Positions 17,968 through 27,866 of a stretch of 64,000 nt of DNA are shown here, piece by piece; the stretch's first letter is position 1, and every line of letters begins with the position of its first letter. The notes beneath the pieces are model-generated. The model was not told the origin of the DNA, did no database searches, and worked only from the letters and a program-made list of their open reading frames with translations. The stretch spans positions 1,860,001-1,924,000 of the forward strand of contig NZ_CP042912.1 in assembly GCF_008087665.1 (NCBI RefSeq). Direction: 5' to 3'. This DNA is from Mariniblastus fucicola. GTDB taxonomy: Bacteria > Planctomycetota > Planctomycetia > Pirellulales > Pirellulaceae. A program made the translations under genes and the position numbers.

Positions 17968-19377
17968 ATGAATCGTCGCATCAAGTCAAAGTCACGTTTC
18001 CAGTCATACCAGCAGCTCGAAGCCAAAAACCTGTTGGCCGCCATCTACCACAACCCCGACAGCGGAATCCTGTACATCGCTGGAGACAGCGGAGCCAACG
18101 TCGGCCAGGTCAGTGTCTCTGGTGACAACGTCGTCGCGCAGATTGACGGCCAATCTTACTCGGGCGCCAGCGACGACGTGACGGATATTATCTTCATTGG
18201 CTACGACGGAAACGATACCTTCACGAATTTGTCCGATCTTGATTCAAGCATGTACGGGCATCTGGGTAACGACACACTGACCGGAGGTGGCGGAGACGAC
18301 AATCTTGTCGGAGGAGCCGGCAATGACACGATCCAGGGGCTCGATGGAGACGATCGAATTGTTGGGGCCGACGGCAACGATACGCTCGAAGGAGGAGACG
18401 GCGAGGACCGAATCTTTGGCACCGCCGGAACCAACACGATCTATGGCGGGGCCGGTGACGACACGATTTACGGAAGCGAGGACGCCGACGAAATCTACGG
18501 TGATGCGGGCGCTGACAAGATCTACGCACTCGGCGGCGACGACATTCTGTACACGGGAACCGGTGGTGTGGAGGGCGGAAGTTTCGACGAGGGTGATCTG
18601 GCGATGGGGCACGGAGGTGACGACGAGTTCTACGGTTCGACTGGTTTGAATATTTTCTATGGAGGAGACGGCGACGACATTATGGTGGGTGGTTCGGGCG
18701 AAAACCGAATGCACGGCCAAGCCGGTGACGACACGCTGACCGGCGGCGAAAAAGGAGACTATATGACTGGCGCCGACGGTGATGATACCTTCGACGGACG
18801 AGGCGGCGTCGATTATTACAATGTTGGAGACGGAAGCGATACCATCGTTTACTCGCAGAGCTATGTTCCAACTGATGTTCACGTGACGAACAACGGAGGC
18901 ACTGCGGAGACTCGTATCCAAAACGAACTCGTCAGCAACGCGACTTGGGTGCAGTTCGCAGATCGAACGATCTCAGCTGACCAGGCTTACTATTTAACGG
19001 TCGATGAAACGAACTTCTCAAGCCTCAACGGCTACCGCGTTTCCAGTTCCGTTGGTTTCGTTTCCAAACCGTCCGACCTCGCAGATTTTGCCTACAACTG
19101 GTCTTTGCAGATGGCAAGCGCGGGAACATTAAGTCACTCAACAGAAAGTGACAGGGCGTCTCTCTACGTCGGTGATCGATCGGCTGTAGGCGAAAACGTG
19201 GCGATGGTAAGCGACACCGGGCAATCGGACGTCCAAATCGCCAACTACTTCCTGAGTTTGTGGCAGAGCAGTTCGGCGCACAACAGCAACTTGCTTAACA
19301 GCAACTATCAGGAAGTCGGCATCGGTATTGTGAAATCCGGTGGTGCGTGGTGGGCGACCCAGATTTTCATGGGCTGA
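17968..19377 (+). CDS. Secreted RTX-repeat protein with C-terminal CAP domain
   Basis: The ATG at 17968 is preferred because AGGAAAAGAAG lies upstream; it gives 469 residues. The N-terminus reads RFQSYQQLEAKNLLAA, close to the LExRxLLA signature that begins many planctomycete surface proteins. Residues about 85-270 hold roughly a dozen glycine/aspartate nonapeptides of the GGxGxDxUx type (GGAGNDTIQGLDGDDRI), which fold as calcium-binding beta rolls. The C-terminal 130 residues resemble a CAP/SCP domain (LADFAYNWSLQMASAGTLSH, then GENVAM, then YFLSLWQSSSAHNSNLL, then YQEVGIGIV). This suggests a calcium-stabilised exported protein displaying a CAP domain; the CAP activity is unknown. Confidence 0.85.
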   Translation: MNRRIKSKSRFQSYQQLEAKNLLAAIYHNPDSGILYIAGDSGANVGQVSVSGDNVVAQIDGQSYSGASDDVTDIIFIGYDGNDTFTNLSDLDSSMYGHLGNDTLTGGGGDDNLVGGAGNDTIQGLDGDDRIVGADGNDTLEGGDGEDRIFGTAGTNTIYGGAGDDTIYGSEDADEIYGDAGADKIYALGGDDILYTGTGGVEGGSFDEGDLAMGHGGDDEFYGSTGLNIFYGGDGDDIMVGGSGENRMHGQAGDDTLTGGEKGDYMTGADGDDTFDGRGGVDYYNVGDGSDTIVYSQSYVPTDVHVTNNGGTAETRIQNELVSNATWVQFADRTISADQAYYLTVDETNFSSLNGYRVSSSVGFVSKPSDLADFAYNWSLQMASAGTLSHSTESDRASLYVGDRSAVGENVAMVSDTGQSDVQIANYFLSLWQSSSAHNSNLLNSNYQEVGIGIVKSGGAWWATQIFMG

Positions 19378-19484
19378 TTGATTCGCTCATAACGCTGACT
19401 GAGTCCATAAGAAATATCGACGTTTCGCGGAATGACAGGCGAGCGTCCAAGCTACAGTAGCGTTGCGGCGTTGGAATGGATTAC

Positions 19485-19511
19485 AAAAAAGCCCCCGAAT
19501 GATTCGGGGGC
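19485..19511 (-). terminator. Rho-independent terminator for the metalloprotease gene
   Basis: Read on the minus strand, GCCCCCGAA and TTCGGGGGC form a 9-bp stem with a 3-base loop, followed at once by TTTTTT (plus-strand A run at 19485-19490). It lies about 80 bases past the stop at 19589. Confidence 0.85.
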
Positions 19512-19588
19512 CAGCAAGAGATCTTTTGGTGAAAGCGATCTACAACTTTGTAGTTGCTGAAGTCATAAATCGCTTTGGTGTTGGATTC

Positions 19589-20989
19589 TCACATGCAGCG
19601 CCGACGACGTAGCTGCCCAGAAACGACGAACATCAACAGAAGCGTTCCGGCGGCCGGTTCTGGGACGGCTGCGATGCCAAAGCCAGATCCGGTGAGGAAG
19701 TAGCCTCCCATGTCGTAATACTGAGCACCGTCGAACGATGCCGTCACTTCGTCGTGCCCACCATAGCTGCTGATCACGGCGTAGTATTCGCCGGATGACA
19801 GCAGGCCAGAAAAATTAACCGAGAGCGTGTCCGCTGCTTCGATGCCTGTCGCGACCAGCGTCTGATCGTAATTGTATATCTCAAGTTGGCTGCGAAGGAT
19901 GGCGCCGTTATCAGCAACGCCGGCGGTCAACAGGTCGTTTCCGTTGTTCACCGTTAGTGAGATTGAATTCGTTCCATCGCTCATGAACGTAAAGAAATCA
20001 GACGTGTAGTTCTCAGAGCCCATCGGATCGTACCGATCAAAACCACTTCCGACCTCAATCGGATTGATGATGCCCCTGTGCAGATTGCCAGACGTATCAA
20101 CTTCATCGCCCGAAAGTGGAATGGCTGTCGCAGTAGCAAACGTGTCGCCAATGCCGCTGTCAATAAAACTCATTCCGCTGTTCAACATGATGACATCGAC
20201 ATCATCCTGTTCGACGGCATTGCCGAAATCGTTGTGAGTCGATCCCGCACGCCAGGTGACTCGCTGCCGATCGCTGGCGTTACCCATGATTCCAACGTAG
20301 CTGCCAGAGCCTGACGAGTCATCGCCGTTACCGTACTCGTTGACTAGCGTGCCGCCATCATAGTCTCCTTGATGTTGCAGTCCGAACGTGTGGCCGACTT
20401 CGTGAGAGACGATACTACCAATGTACGTTCCGTTTGATATCGCACTTCCGTAATCGACATCCTGAGAGAACATGAAATTGGTGTGGTCACCGTTGTTTGT
20501 GGCAACGGAATCAATGACACCGAGGTTAGCAATACCGTCAGCCGATCCTTGCCAGCCAGCATTTCCCGGAGGTCCGATGATCGTGTGCATCATTCGGGCT
20601 TGAGAATCATAATAGGATTGCCGCTGTGCATCGTTCGCTGCCTGCCCGGCAGCAACCGCCGGGTCGATTGTCGTAACGTTGACATCGAACGACCAAAACT
20701 GATTTGCTGTCTGAGCCCAAATCGACCGAATCGTGTCTTGCTGATCTGCCGTGAACGTATCTGTAGGCGCCGCGTTGTCCAATCCAAGGTTGGTCCCCGG
20801 GTCACTTGACCCCCAAAGTCCATCAAACGCGAATCCAGCTGGATTCAGGTACAAAGTATAGGCGGCGCCATCGCGACTGCTGAGTTCCGGAACACTCTCG
20901 CTCAACTGAGCCGAAAGACTCGAAACGGACGACGCGACGACAATGGCGATCGCGGCGAGCAGATAGAATGGCTTGTCAAAAATTTTCAT
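19589..20989 (-). CDS. PEP-CTERM metzincin-type metalloprotease
   Basis: This 466-residue exported protein starts with a signal peptide (LLAAIAIVVASSVSSLSA). The zinc motif HEVGHTFGLQH, HExxHxxGxxH, lies near residue 195 and defines a metzincin-type protease, with the third histidine as zinc ligand. The C-terminus VPEPAAGTLLLMF followed by RRRR is a PEP-CTERM sorting signal, processed by an exosortase/archaeosortase-type enzyme elsewhere in the genome. A beta-rich domain between about 290 and 435 (DDVDVIMLNSGMSFIDSGIG, then a pre-peptidase-like fold) may help binding. AGGAAG lies a few bases before the ATG. It may process surface proteins or dietary protein outside the cell. Confidence 0.85.
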   Translation of the reverse strand: MKIFDKPFYLLAAIAIVVASSVSSLSAQLSESVPELSSRDGAAYTLYLNPAGFAFDGLWGSSDPGTNLGLDNAAPTDTFTADQQDTIRSIWAQTANQFWSFDVNVTTIDPAVAAGQAANDAQRQSYYDSQARMMHTIIGPPGNAGWQGSADGIANLGVIDSVATNNGDHTNFMFSQDVDYGSAISNGTYIGSIVSHEVGHTFGLQHQGDYDGGTLVNEYGNGDDSSGSGSYVGIMGNASDRQRVTWRAGSTHNDFGNAVEQDDVDVIMLNSGMSFIDSGIGDTFATATAIPLSGDEVDTSGNLHRGIINPIEVGSGFDRYDPMGSENYTSDFFTFMSDGTNSISLTVNNGNDLLTAGVADNGAILRSQLEIYNYDQTLVATGIEAADTLSVNFSGLLSSGEYYAVISSYGGHDEVTASFDGAQYYDMGGYFLTGSGFGIAAVPEPAAGTLLLMFVVSGQLRRRRCM

Positions 20990-21190
20990 GTTTTTGCTTC
21001 CTGTCAGGGTGATGGTTCAAAGGCGTAGCTGGACAGGCAACGTCAGGGGAAAAAGAAAGATCCCTCGCGTGACTACGCGGATGGTAGCTCACGGCAGGCA
21101 GATGGGTATTGGACTTTGGTCTCATACGGCAATGGACCGGTACGCTTGGGGTTCCCGTTGGATGCCCGGCATGAGCGGCTGAACGCTCTG

Positions 21191-21838
21191 TTATCGCAGT
21201 TCTGACAAGTCTGCGTCTTCGAATTGCCGCAGCCGATTAAGGGATTGCACCATCTCGGCGACGCTGGAAAGTTCGAGCTTTCGCATCACTCGCCCTCGGT
21301 GCACCTTCACTGTTTTCTCAACGATTCCAAGCTCCGTCGCCACCTGTTTGTTTAACATTCCAGTTGAAACTAACTTTATCACTTCGTGCTCGCGTGGAGT
21401 TAGCGACTTTAAGCGGTCTCGGAATTGAATCGTCTCAAGATCGTCCTGATACGTTCGCAGCTGACGATCCACGGCGGCACGAACGCTGGACAGCAAAACA
21501 TCTGGTGGGCAAGGCTTGGCCAGAAAGTCGATTGCCCCCTGCTTCATCGCTGATACAGCCAGCGGCCAATCCGCGTGCGCTGTTAGCATGATCGCAGGTA
21601 TTCTGAAACCTCGATTGCGCAACTCCTGGAGCAACTGCAATCCAGATCGGTCCGGCATGGCATAGTCGAGAATCAGACAGCCCAGCAGTTCAGCAGTAGC
21701 GATCTCAAGAAACTCGTCGGCCGAATTGAACTCTCGAACACTCCAACCTTCGACGCGCAGCAAACGCCGATTCGCACGCAACACCGATAGGTCGTCGTCA
21801 ACCAAATACACGACCGGCTCCAGACTCAAATCGTTCAT
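21191..21838 (-). CDS. FixJ/NarL-type response regulator
   Basis: The regulator has a receiver domain with acidic pocket VDDD near the N-terminus, phosphorylation site LILDYAMPD (about D58), the TAHAD switch region and the FLAKPCPP lysine. It is followed by a LuxR-type helix-turn-helix (LTPREHEVIKLVSTG, NKQVATELGIVEKTVKVHRG). The start is ATG 21838, which overlaps the stop of the sensor kinase gene by 4 bases (ATGA); a longer frame upstream would run back into that gene. It is the direct partner of the kinase and probably activates transcription after phosphorylation. Confidence 0.93.
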   Translation of the reverse strand: MNDLSLEPVVYLVDDDLSVLRANRRLLRVEGWSVREFNSADEFLEIATAELLGCLILDYAMPDRSGLQLLQELRNRGFRIPAIMLTAHADWPLAVSAMKQGAIDFLAKPCPPDVLLSSVRAAVDRQLRTYQDDLETIQFRDRLKSLTPREHEVIKLVSTGMLNKQVATELGIVEKTVKVHRGRVMRKLELSSVAEMVQSLNRLRQFEDADLSELR

Positions 21839-24800
21839 TGAGACTCTCCGTCGAGCGGAATGGAAGGCGGAATGGAAATCATAAACTTGGCTCCGCAAGG
21901 TTGATTTGGCTGAGTCCAAATACGTCCGTCATGAGCCTGTACGATCGCGCGGCAAAGAGAAAGCCCGATTCCCAATCCGTCTTCCCGAGTCGAGTAAAAT
22001 GGCTTGAAGACTTCTTCTGCCCGGTCCGGAGAAATCCCTGGCCCGGAATCGGCTACGGTAATCAGTAATTCTGAACCCAGTTGTTCGCTGATGACCGTCA
22101 CAAGCCTTGACTCAGACTTTGCTTCACCGATCGCGTGGGCGGCGTTAAGAATAAGGTTGATTAGGACCTGTTCCAGTTGAACACTGTCGCCCATACCGAG
22201 GATCGTAGGAGGACTGGGGCGAAACACCAGATCAATCGATTGGGATTTCAATTCGGCTGTCACGGCTTTGACAGCCATTGCGATAACAGCCTGATAGTCC
22301 AGCCGTTCGCGCGTCCGCGGGTGTTTCTTCAACAGGGTTCTCATGTGCTGAACAATCTCACTGGCCCGTTGGTCGTCAATGACAATGTCGTTCAGCGTTT
22401 CGAGTAACTCGGCGCGGTCGACGGGATCACGCTGAGTCAGTCGACGCGCCGATTCGGCATTGGTCAAGATCGCTGATAAGGGTTGGCTAAGCTCATGTGC
22501 GAAAGACGTCGATAGTTTCTCCAGTGTTGCGACGCGAGAGAGATGAACGGTTTGGCTCTGATAAACGGCCGCGTTCTCGTGTGCCTTCGATGACTCCATT
22601 TTTTCTCGCCGCAACATCGAACGATTTCGTGCCAAGGTCGCCGAGACCGCAGCAACGACTACGAAAGCGAGGCTTAACATCAAAAGCTGGAACCACCGCG
22701 TCTGCCAGTAGAAGTGCGATACGTGAAAGTTCACCGTTTCGGAAGGCAAGCCCCACGAACCCAGATTGTTGGATGACCTCACCTCAAATTGATAGTCACC
22801 AGGAGCCAGACCATCGAATTGCACCTCACGACGATTGCCAATTTCTCGCCATTGATCACTCGCTCCTCTCAGGCGATAGCTGAATCTTGTCCCCTTCGGG
22901 CGTTCCGTTTTGAGTGCCGTAAAATCAAACTGTATCGGCGTTGAACCCGGCTCGATGTCCTTTGGAAAAGGAGCCTCATGTGTCTGATCACCAACCCTCA
23001 TCGATTCAATTCGAATATGAGGTTGGTCAGATTGAAACGAGAAATCTGTAGGATTGACCGCGACAATATGCCGGGGAGTAGAGAACAACAGTAAGCCATC
23101 TTGAGTACGCAAACCTGCCGGCGAATAGCCAGATGTGCAGTCGGCGCTCGGCATGCCGTCATCCCGGTTGAGTGTGAAAACGGTGGGAGTTTGACTTTTG
23201 TCTTGGGCCCAACGATGCAACTCGGACTTTAGCAGGCGAACGATTCCATGGGCTGTGCCAAGCCAAAGTTCGTCCTTGCCGTTTTCAACAATTGAACTCA
23301 CCACGGTGCTTGGCAATCCGTCACGTTCGTCAAAGCCATGGATCGTGCCTTCCGTATCAAGCCATGCAAGTCCACCGCCGTGGGTTCCGATCCACGTCGT
23401 TCCGGCCGCATCAGCCAAAATCGAATTCACCATTTTGACAGGCAATCCCTGGTCTGTTGTAAAGTGCTTCGATCCGTCTTCTCGCCAGCGAAAAATGCCG
23501 TTGCCTGCTGTCCCGATCCATAAGTGACCATCTGGTTGACCTGCAAGACAATTGATCGGGGAACCGAAATCCATACTGGCTGCCGTCACAAAGCTCGAGC
23601 TGACAAATCGTCTTAGCTTGCCATCTCTCCCGCCAACAAATAGCGTTCCGTCGGATCGAATGACAATTGACGTCAGATTGGCGTCAGGCGTGCGGAAGAT
23701 TCTCGACTCGCTGCCCGGCGAGTCTCGACGAACGACGAACTGCGGACACGCAAACCAGATGAAACCTCGATCATCTCGCAAGCCGGCTCGAACCGAGGGG
23801 TACATGCTGACATCGGGAATGTCGTCCACTGGTTGCAGGTCGCTCAGCGGTCCACGGTGCAAACTTCCTCCCACTGTCGCAGCCCAGATCGTTCCGTCAG
23901 ATTCTTCCGCGAGCCCCTTCAGCACGCCGACTTTCGTGCCTGTGCCAACTTCGAAAAACTCAACTCGCGACTTTGCAACACGAAACAGTCCTTGAGACTC
24001 GGTGCCAACCCATAACACATCGTTGGCATCGACACACATCGATCGAATGGAAGATCCAACTCCGGCGACCGAATCAAAGCGTCCGTTTCGCCACGCGTAC
24101 AGGCCGGTTGAATGTGAGCCCAGCCAAATTGTGCCATCAGCTGACTCGGCTATTCTGGTGACGATGTTGAAAGGAACGCCGTCTTCTTTTTCTAGTTCGC
24201 TCCACGTTTCATTCTCGCGACGCAAAACGATTCCGTTGCCAATTGGAGCCCACAGTACGCCTTGCCGATCGACCAACAAAGCCGTTGCTTCCGCATTGGA
24301 GTACTTCTCAGGAAGCGAAACTTTTTCGCTGTGGTTTCCAACAATTCGGAACAGGCCCTGATTGTGTGCGGAACACCAGACTTCAGATTCCGGTCCAATG
24401 GCGAGGGCGCGAATTGTGTTGTAACCCGGTTCGTCGTCCGTGCTCTGTTCTGGCGACAGTTGTATTTCCTCCAATCCCAGAGGAGTCCAATGCTGCAGGC
24501 CTTTTGAAGTCCCGATCCAGACACTGTCAGGAGAATCTGAAGCGAGGCTGTAGACGTCGTTGCCCAGCAAGCCTTCTTTGGTCGTCATCTGAGCGACTTC
24601 GCCGGGCGGCCAATGCAATAGGCCGGAGCCACCTGTGCCAATCCAAACTCCACCAGCATTGTCATTTTCCAACACGGACAGACCCAGCGCCGGCAAACCA
24701 TCATTTAAACCGTAGTCAGTGAACTTGACGCCATCAAAACGATTTAAGCTCGATCGTGTTCCCAACCACAAGTAGCCATCATTGGTTGCCGTGATCGCCG

Positions 24801-25044
24801 GGACCGACTCTTGCGCCAAGCCAGTGGCCGAGTTCCATGATTGAACGACCCATGGCGACTGCTGTTCGCTTTGGACTTTCGCCGAAAGGCGAGAGACGCT
24901 CCAGTTCGATATGATGCAAAAAGCGACGGTAGAGAAGAATACCAGTCTCGCGCCGAAATTTGAGCGCTGCGCGACTAAATGTTCCCAATGACATTCGCCG
25001 ATTGAAACTTGAAATGGTATTGATCGCAGAGGGCTGACAAACAC
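21835..25044 (-). CDS. Propeller-type sensor histidine kinase
   Basis: This 1069-residue kinase has an N-terminal membrane anchor or signal (VFFSTVAFCIISNWSVSRL). A long periplasmic sensor follows, made of about twelve Reg_prop-type repeats (GYLWLGTRSSLNRFDG, GTIWLGSHSTGLYAW, VLWVGTESQGLFRV) forming two beta propellers to about residue 680. Next are a Y_Y_Y domain (FSYRLRGASDQWREIG, GDYQFEVRSSNNLGSWG), a membrane helix (LLMLSLAFVVVAAVSATLA), a HisKA domain with phospho-acceptor in FAHELSQPLSAIL (about H850), and an HATPase (LINLILNAAHAIGEA, GIGLSLCRAIV). Such sensors in gut Bacteroides recognise oligosaccharides. Unlike those hybrid systems it has no receiver; the regulator is the coupled downstream gene. 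Confidence 0.93.
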   Translation of the reverse strand: MFVSPLRSIPFQVSIGECHWEHLVAQRSNFGARLVFFSTVAFCIISNWSVSRLSAKVQSEQQSPWVVQSWNSATGLAQESVPAITATNDGYLWLGTRSSLNRFDGVKFTDYGLNDGLPALGLSVLENDNAGGVWIGTGGSGLLHWPPGEVAQMTTKEGLLGNDVYSLASDSPDSVWIGTSKGLQHWTPLGLEEIQLSPEQSTDDEPGYNTIRALAIGPESEVWCSAHNQGLFRIVGNHSEKVSLPEKYSNAEATALLVDRQGVLWAPIGNGIVLRRENETWSELEKEDGVPFNIVTRIAESADGTIWLGSHSTGLYAWRNGRFDSVAGVGSSIRSMCVDANDVLWVGTESQGLFRVAKSRVEFFEVGTGTKVGVLKGLAEESDGTIWAATVGGSLHRGPLSDLQPVDDIPDVSMYPSVRAGLRDDRGFIWFACPQFVVRRDSPGSESRIFRTPDANLTSIVIRSDGTLFVGGRDGKLRRFVSSSFVTAASMDFGSPINCLAGQPDGHLWIGTAGNGIFRWREDGSKHFTTDQGLPVKMVNSILADAAGTTWIGTHGGGLAWLDTEGTIHGFDERDGLPSTVVSSIVENGKDELWLGTAHGIVRLLKSELHRWAQDKSQTPTVFTLNRDDGMPSADCTSGYSPAGLRTQDGLLLFSTPRHIVAVNPTDFSFQSDQPHIRIESMRVGDQTHEAPFPKDIEPGSTPIQFDFTALKTERPKGTRFSYRLRGASDQWREIGNRREVQFDGLAPGDYQFEVRSSNNLGSWGLPSETVNFHVSHFYWQTRWFQLLMLSLAFVVVAAVSATLARNRSMLRREKMESSKAHENAAVYQSQTVHLSRVATLEKLSTSFAHELSQPLSAILTNAESARRLTQRDPVDRAELLETLNDIVIDDQRASEIVQHMRTLLKKHPRTRERLDYQAVIAMAVKAVTAELKSQSIDLVFRPSPPTILGMGDSVQLEQVLINLILNAAHAIGEAKSESRLVTVISEQLGSELLITVADSGPGISPDRAEEVFKPFYSTREDGLGIGLSLCRAIVQAHDGRIWTQPNQPCGAKFMISIPPSIPLDGESQ

Positions 25045-25298
25045 TAGTCGATTCTTGCCATGTTTCAGTTTGAAGATGGAACAAAGATTGCAAAGTCGAA
25101 ACCATCCGTACCGCGCGAAGCTTCGGCCCAGTCAGGCCACGCTGCCCAGACGAATTCGGCTCAGACTAAGCCAAGTTGAGCGACGGCACAAACTGGCGTT
25201 GGGTGATTTTGATATGCGTTGGCGGTAGTTTCTTGAAACTTTCTGCGATCAATTGAGTTGAGCGTACTGAATGTCCATAATGACTTGAAAAACCAGGG

Positions 25299-27092
25299 AT
25301 GACGACTGTGGAAGATGAAAAGCTGGACTCAGGGAGTCTAACGGAAAAGCGCAACGGAAAGTTCAAGCCGTTGCGAGTATGGCCGGCGATTGTTTTGGTG
25401 TTGCTGATCGCGGCATTGAAAATCGCGTCCTTTTTCGTGCAAATGGACGCTATGGCTGTCATGATCACGCTGATTTTGGGGCCCTTGGTACTGGGGTTGC
25501 TGGTGCTCATCTGGTGGGTGACGTTTAGTCGTGCGTCGGCGTCGGAGAAAGCCTTGGGCTTCTTCGGTGTAGTTGCCGCCGGCGTGGCAGTTCACTTTTT
25601 GATCGATCCGACTATGCGTGGTCCCGGGCAAATTCTGATCGGCATCCCGATCGGCATGTTGGCTTTTGGGATCGTTGCCATCCTGATGAAAAATGTTCTC
25701 TCGATGAAGCGAACTATCGTGATGCTTCTCGCGACGCTGATTGGTTTTTCATCCATCGCCCTGTTCCGAAACGACGGCATGTGGGGCAGCGGCCAATTGG
25801 GACTCGACTGGCGTTGGAACGAGACCCCGGAAGAGAAAATGATGGCTCAGCGCAGTGCTACAAGTGGCGAAGCCGAAACTTTCACAGACGAACAATTTGA
25901 GGAATGGTTGTCTGAACCTGAATGGCCCGGCTTTCGTGGTCCCAACGGAGATGGTCGATATCCCGGGCCGGACATCGCCACGGACTGGAAAGCGAATCCG
26001 CTAAAGCTCGACTGGAAGATCCCGGTGGGGCCGGGTTGGTCTTCGTTTGCTGTCGCTGGCAATCTGCTGTTCACGCAAGAGCAACATGGCGAGCAAGAAA
26101 CGGTTGTTTGCTACGCGGCCGATTCCGGAAAAGAGATCTGGAAACAGCATATCAATGAGAGGTTTTTCGATCCGCTTGGCGGGCCTGGTCCTCGAGCCAC
26201 GCCAACGATCGCGAACGGTATGCTGTTCGCTCAATCCGCGATGGGTGACTTACAGCGACTGGACCCGAAAACAGGCGAGTTGATTTGGACGAAAGATCTC
26301 AAGGAGCTTGCAGATCGAGAGCCTCCTCAGTGGGGATTTTCTTCTTCTCCGCTGGTCGTCGGCGATATCGTGGTGGCCTACGCGGGCGGCGCCGACGGAA
26401 AAGGAACTCTGGGTTTCGACGCCGAAACAGGTGAACTGGTTTGGTCGGCCAAATCCGGAAACCATTCTTACGCCACGCCGCAGATTGTAAAGTTTGGCGA
26501 TCGCGAAAGCGTGGCCATGCTGACCAACGACGGCGTACATTTGATCAATCCAGCAACAGGCGACATGCTGCTGGATTACGAATGGCCGTTCGGAGGATAT
26601 CGCGCGACTCAGCCTCATGTGCTCGACGACGGTTCGATGCTGTTGCCGACTCAGGAGCTTGGTACACGTCGGATCGAGTTGGCTTCGGTTCGCGAAGGTT
26701 CCGAATCTGCGCCGCTGACGGCAACGGAAGTCTGGACGGCCAAACGACTCAAGCCGGACTTCAACGATTTCGTAATCTACGAAGATCACGCTTACGGTTT
26801 TGACGGCGGAGTTTTTCTGTGCGTTGACATGTCGAATGGCAAGCGAAAATGGAAAGGCGGACGCTACGGCAAAGGACAGGTTCTACTTTTGCAAAACGCG
26901 GGGCTACTGCTGGTCGCGGCTGAGGATGGCAAACTGGCGCTACTCAAAGCCGATCCATCATCATGGCAGGAGTTGTCAAAGTTCCAGGCGTTGGAAGGTC
27001 GAACCTGGAACCATCCGGTTGTAATTGGCGATCGCCTGTACGTTCGCAATTCACAGGAAGCAGCGTGTTTCATTCTGCCAACCACCGAATAA
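25299..27092 (+). CDS. Membrane-anchored PQQ-like beta-propeller protein
   Basis: This 597-residue protein has about four to five membrane helices in the first 155 residues (VWPAIVLVLLIAALKIASFF, AVMITLILGPLVLGLLVLIW, FFGVVAAGVAVHFLI, TIVMLLATLIGFSSIALF). A soluble domain of PQQ-binding-like (BamB-type) repeats follows, with WPGFRGPNGDGRYPG and blades such as VCYAADSGKEIWKQ, LDPKTGELIWTKDL and FDAETGELVWSAKS. Planctomycetes carry many such proteins and no ligand is known. It is divergent from the sensor kinase, with about 250 bases between the starts. Confidence 0.85.
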   Translation: MTTVEDEKLDSGSLTEKRNGKFKPLRVWPAIVLVLLIAALKIASFFVQMDAMAVMITLILGPLVLGLLVLIWWVTFSRASASEKALGFFGVVAAGVAVHFLIDPTMRGPGQILIGIPIGMLAFGIVAILMKNVLSMKRTIVMLLATLIGFSSIALFRNDGMWGSGQLGLDWRWNETPEEKMMAQRSATSGEAETFTDEQFEEWLSEPEWPGFRGPNGDGRYPGPDIATDWKANPLKLDWKIPVGPGWSSFAVAGNLLFTQEQHGEQETVVCYAADSGKEIWKQHINERFFDPLGGPGPRATPTIANGMLFAQSAMGDLQRLDPKTGELIWTKDLKELADREPPQWGFSSSPLVVGDIVVAYAGGADGKGTLGFDAETGELVWSAKSGNHSYATPQIVKFGDRESVAMLTNDGVHLINPATGDMLLDYEWPFGGYRATQPHVLDDGSMLLPTQELGTRRIELASVREGSESAPLTATEVWTAKRLKPDFNDFVIYEDHAYGFDGGVFLCVDMSNGKRKWKGGRYGKGQVLLLQNAGLLLVAAEDGKLALLKADPSSWQELSKFQALEGRTWNHPVVIGDRLYVRNSQEAACFILPTTE

Positions 27093-27242
27093 GTTGACCA
27101 ATTCGCATGGCGGCTTTTCTCGAGCGGGACAAGTAGGTTCGCAGTCAATGAATTAGCGGCTTTCCCATTAAAAATCGTTCTGCCGTGTAAGGTTTCCGTC
27201 TCGCGGAAGAGTTACCATGGAACCCATCGAATAGTTGGTGCC

Positions 27243-27854
27243 ATGAACGAAATTCCGCAAACTCGAGCCAGCCTTTTACTGCGGCTGGGAAATGAAAGCC
27301 AGAATGCCTGGCCGGAGTTTCTGTCAATTTATGAAAGTGCCCTGTACGGCTTCTGCCGCGCGAAAGGCCTTCAGGATGCGGATGCTCGGGATGTACTTCA
27401 GGACGTGCTGACGGCTGTGATGAAGAAACTTCCAGACTGGGATTCCGATTCCAGCAAAGGCAGTTTCCGCGGATGGCTGTTTCGCGTTGCCAGAAACATC
27501 GCGATCGATGAAGTGAAACGGAAAGCCAAAAAGGTGACGGCTTCCGGTGACACGCAAGTCGGTCGCATGCTGGCGGAAGTTCCCGGGCCGAACGATCCCC
27601 AAGATCAGTCGTTCGAGACAGAGTACCAGCGCGCGCTATTGGATTGGGCTTCCAGTCAGGTGAAGAACGAAGTTCGTGAAAACACCTGGTTGTCGTTCCG
27701 CATGACGGCTCTTGAAGGTCAAAAGGCGGAACAAGTCGCTGAAGCGTTAGGCGTGTCAGTCGGCACGGTGTACACCGCCAAGTGCCGAGTCGTCGCTCGG
27801 ATTCGCAATGTGATTGCGGTGATGGGTGAAGAGTTTGAGATGTCGTTGGAGTGA
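27243..27854 (+). CDS. ECF-type RNA polymerase sigma factor
   Basis: This 203-residue sigma factor has region 2 at about residues 20-95 (LYGFCRAKGLQDADARDVLQ, then GSFRGWLFRVARNIAIDEVK) and region 4 near the C-terminus (FRMTALEGQKAEQVAEALGV, then VGTVYTAKCRVVARIRNV). It belongs to the planctomycete ECF groups that are encoded next to Ser/Thr kinases carrying zinc-finger domains, and such a kinase gene follows here on the same strand after a REP-like inverted repeat. Its regulation probably passes through that kinase. Confidence 0.93.
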   Translation: MNEIPQTRASLLLRLGNESQNAWPEFLSIYESALYGFCRAKGLQDADARDVLQDVLTAVMKKLPDWDSDSSKGSFRGWLFRVARNIAIDEVKRKAKKVTASGDTQVGRMLAEVPGPNDPQDQSFETEYQRALLDWASSQVKNEVRENTWLSFRMTALEGQKAEQVAEALGVSVGTVYTAKCRVVARIRNVIAVMGEEFEMSLE

Positions 27855-27866
27855 GTTTTTTGCACG

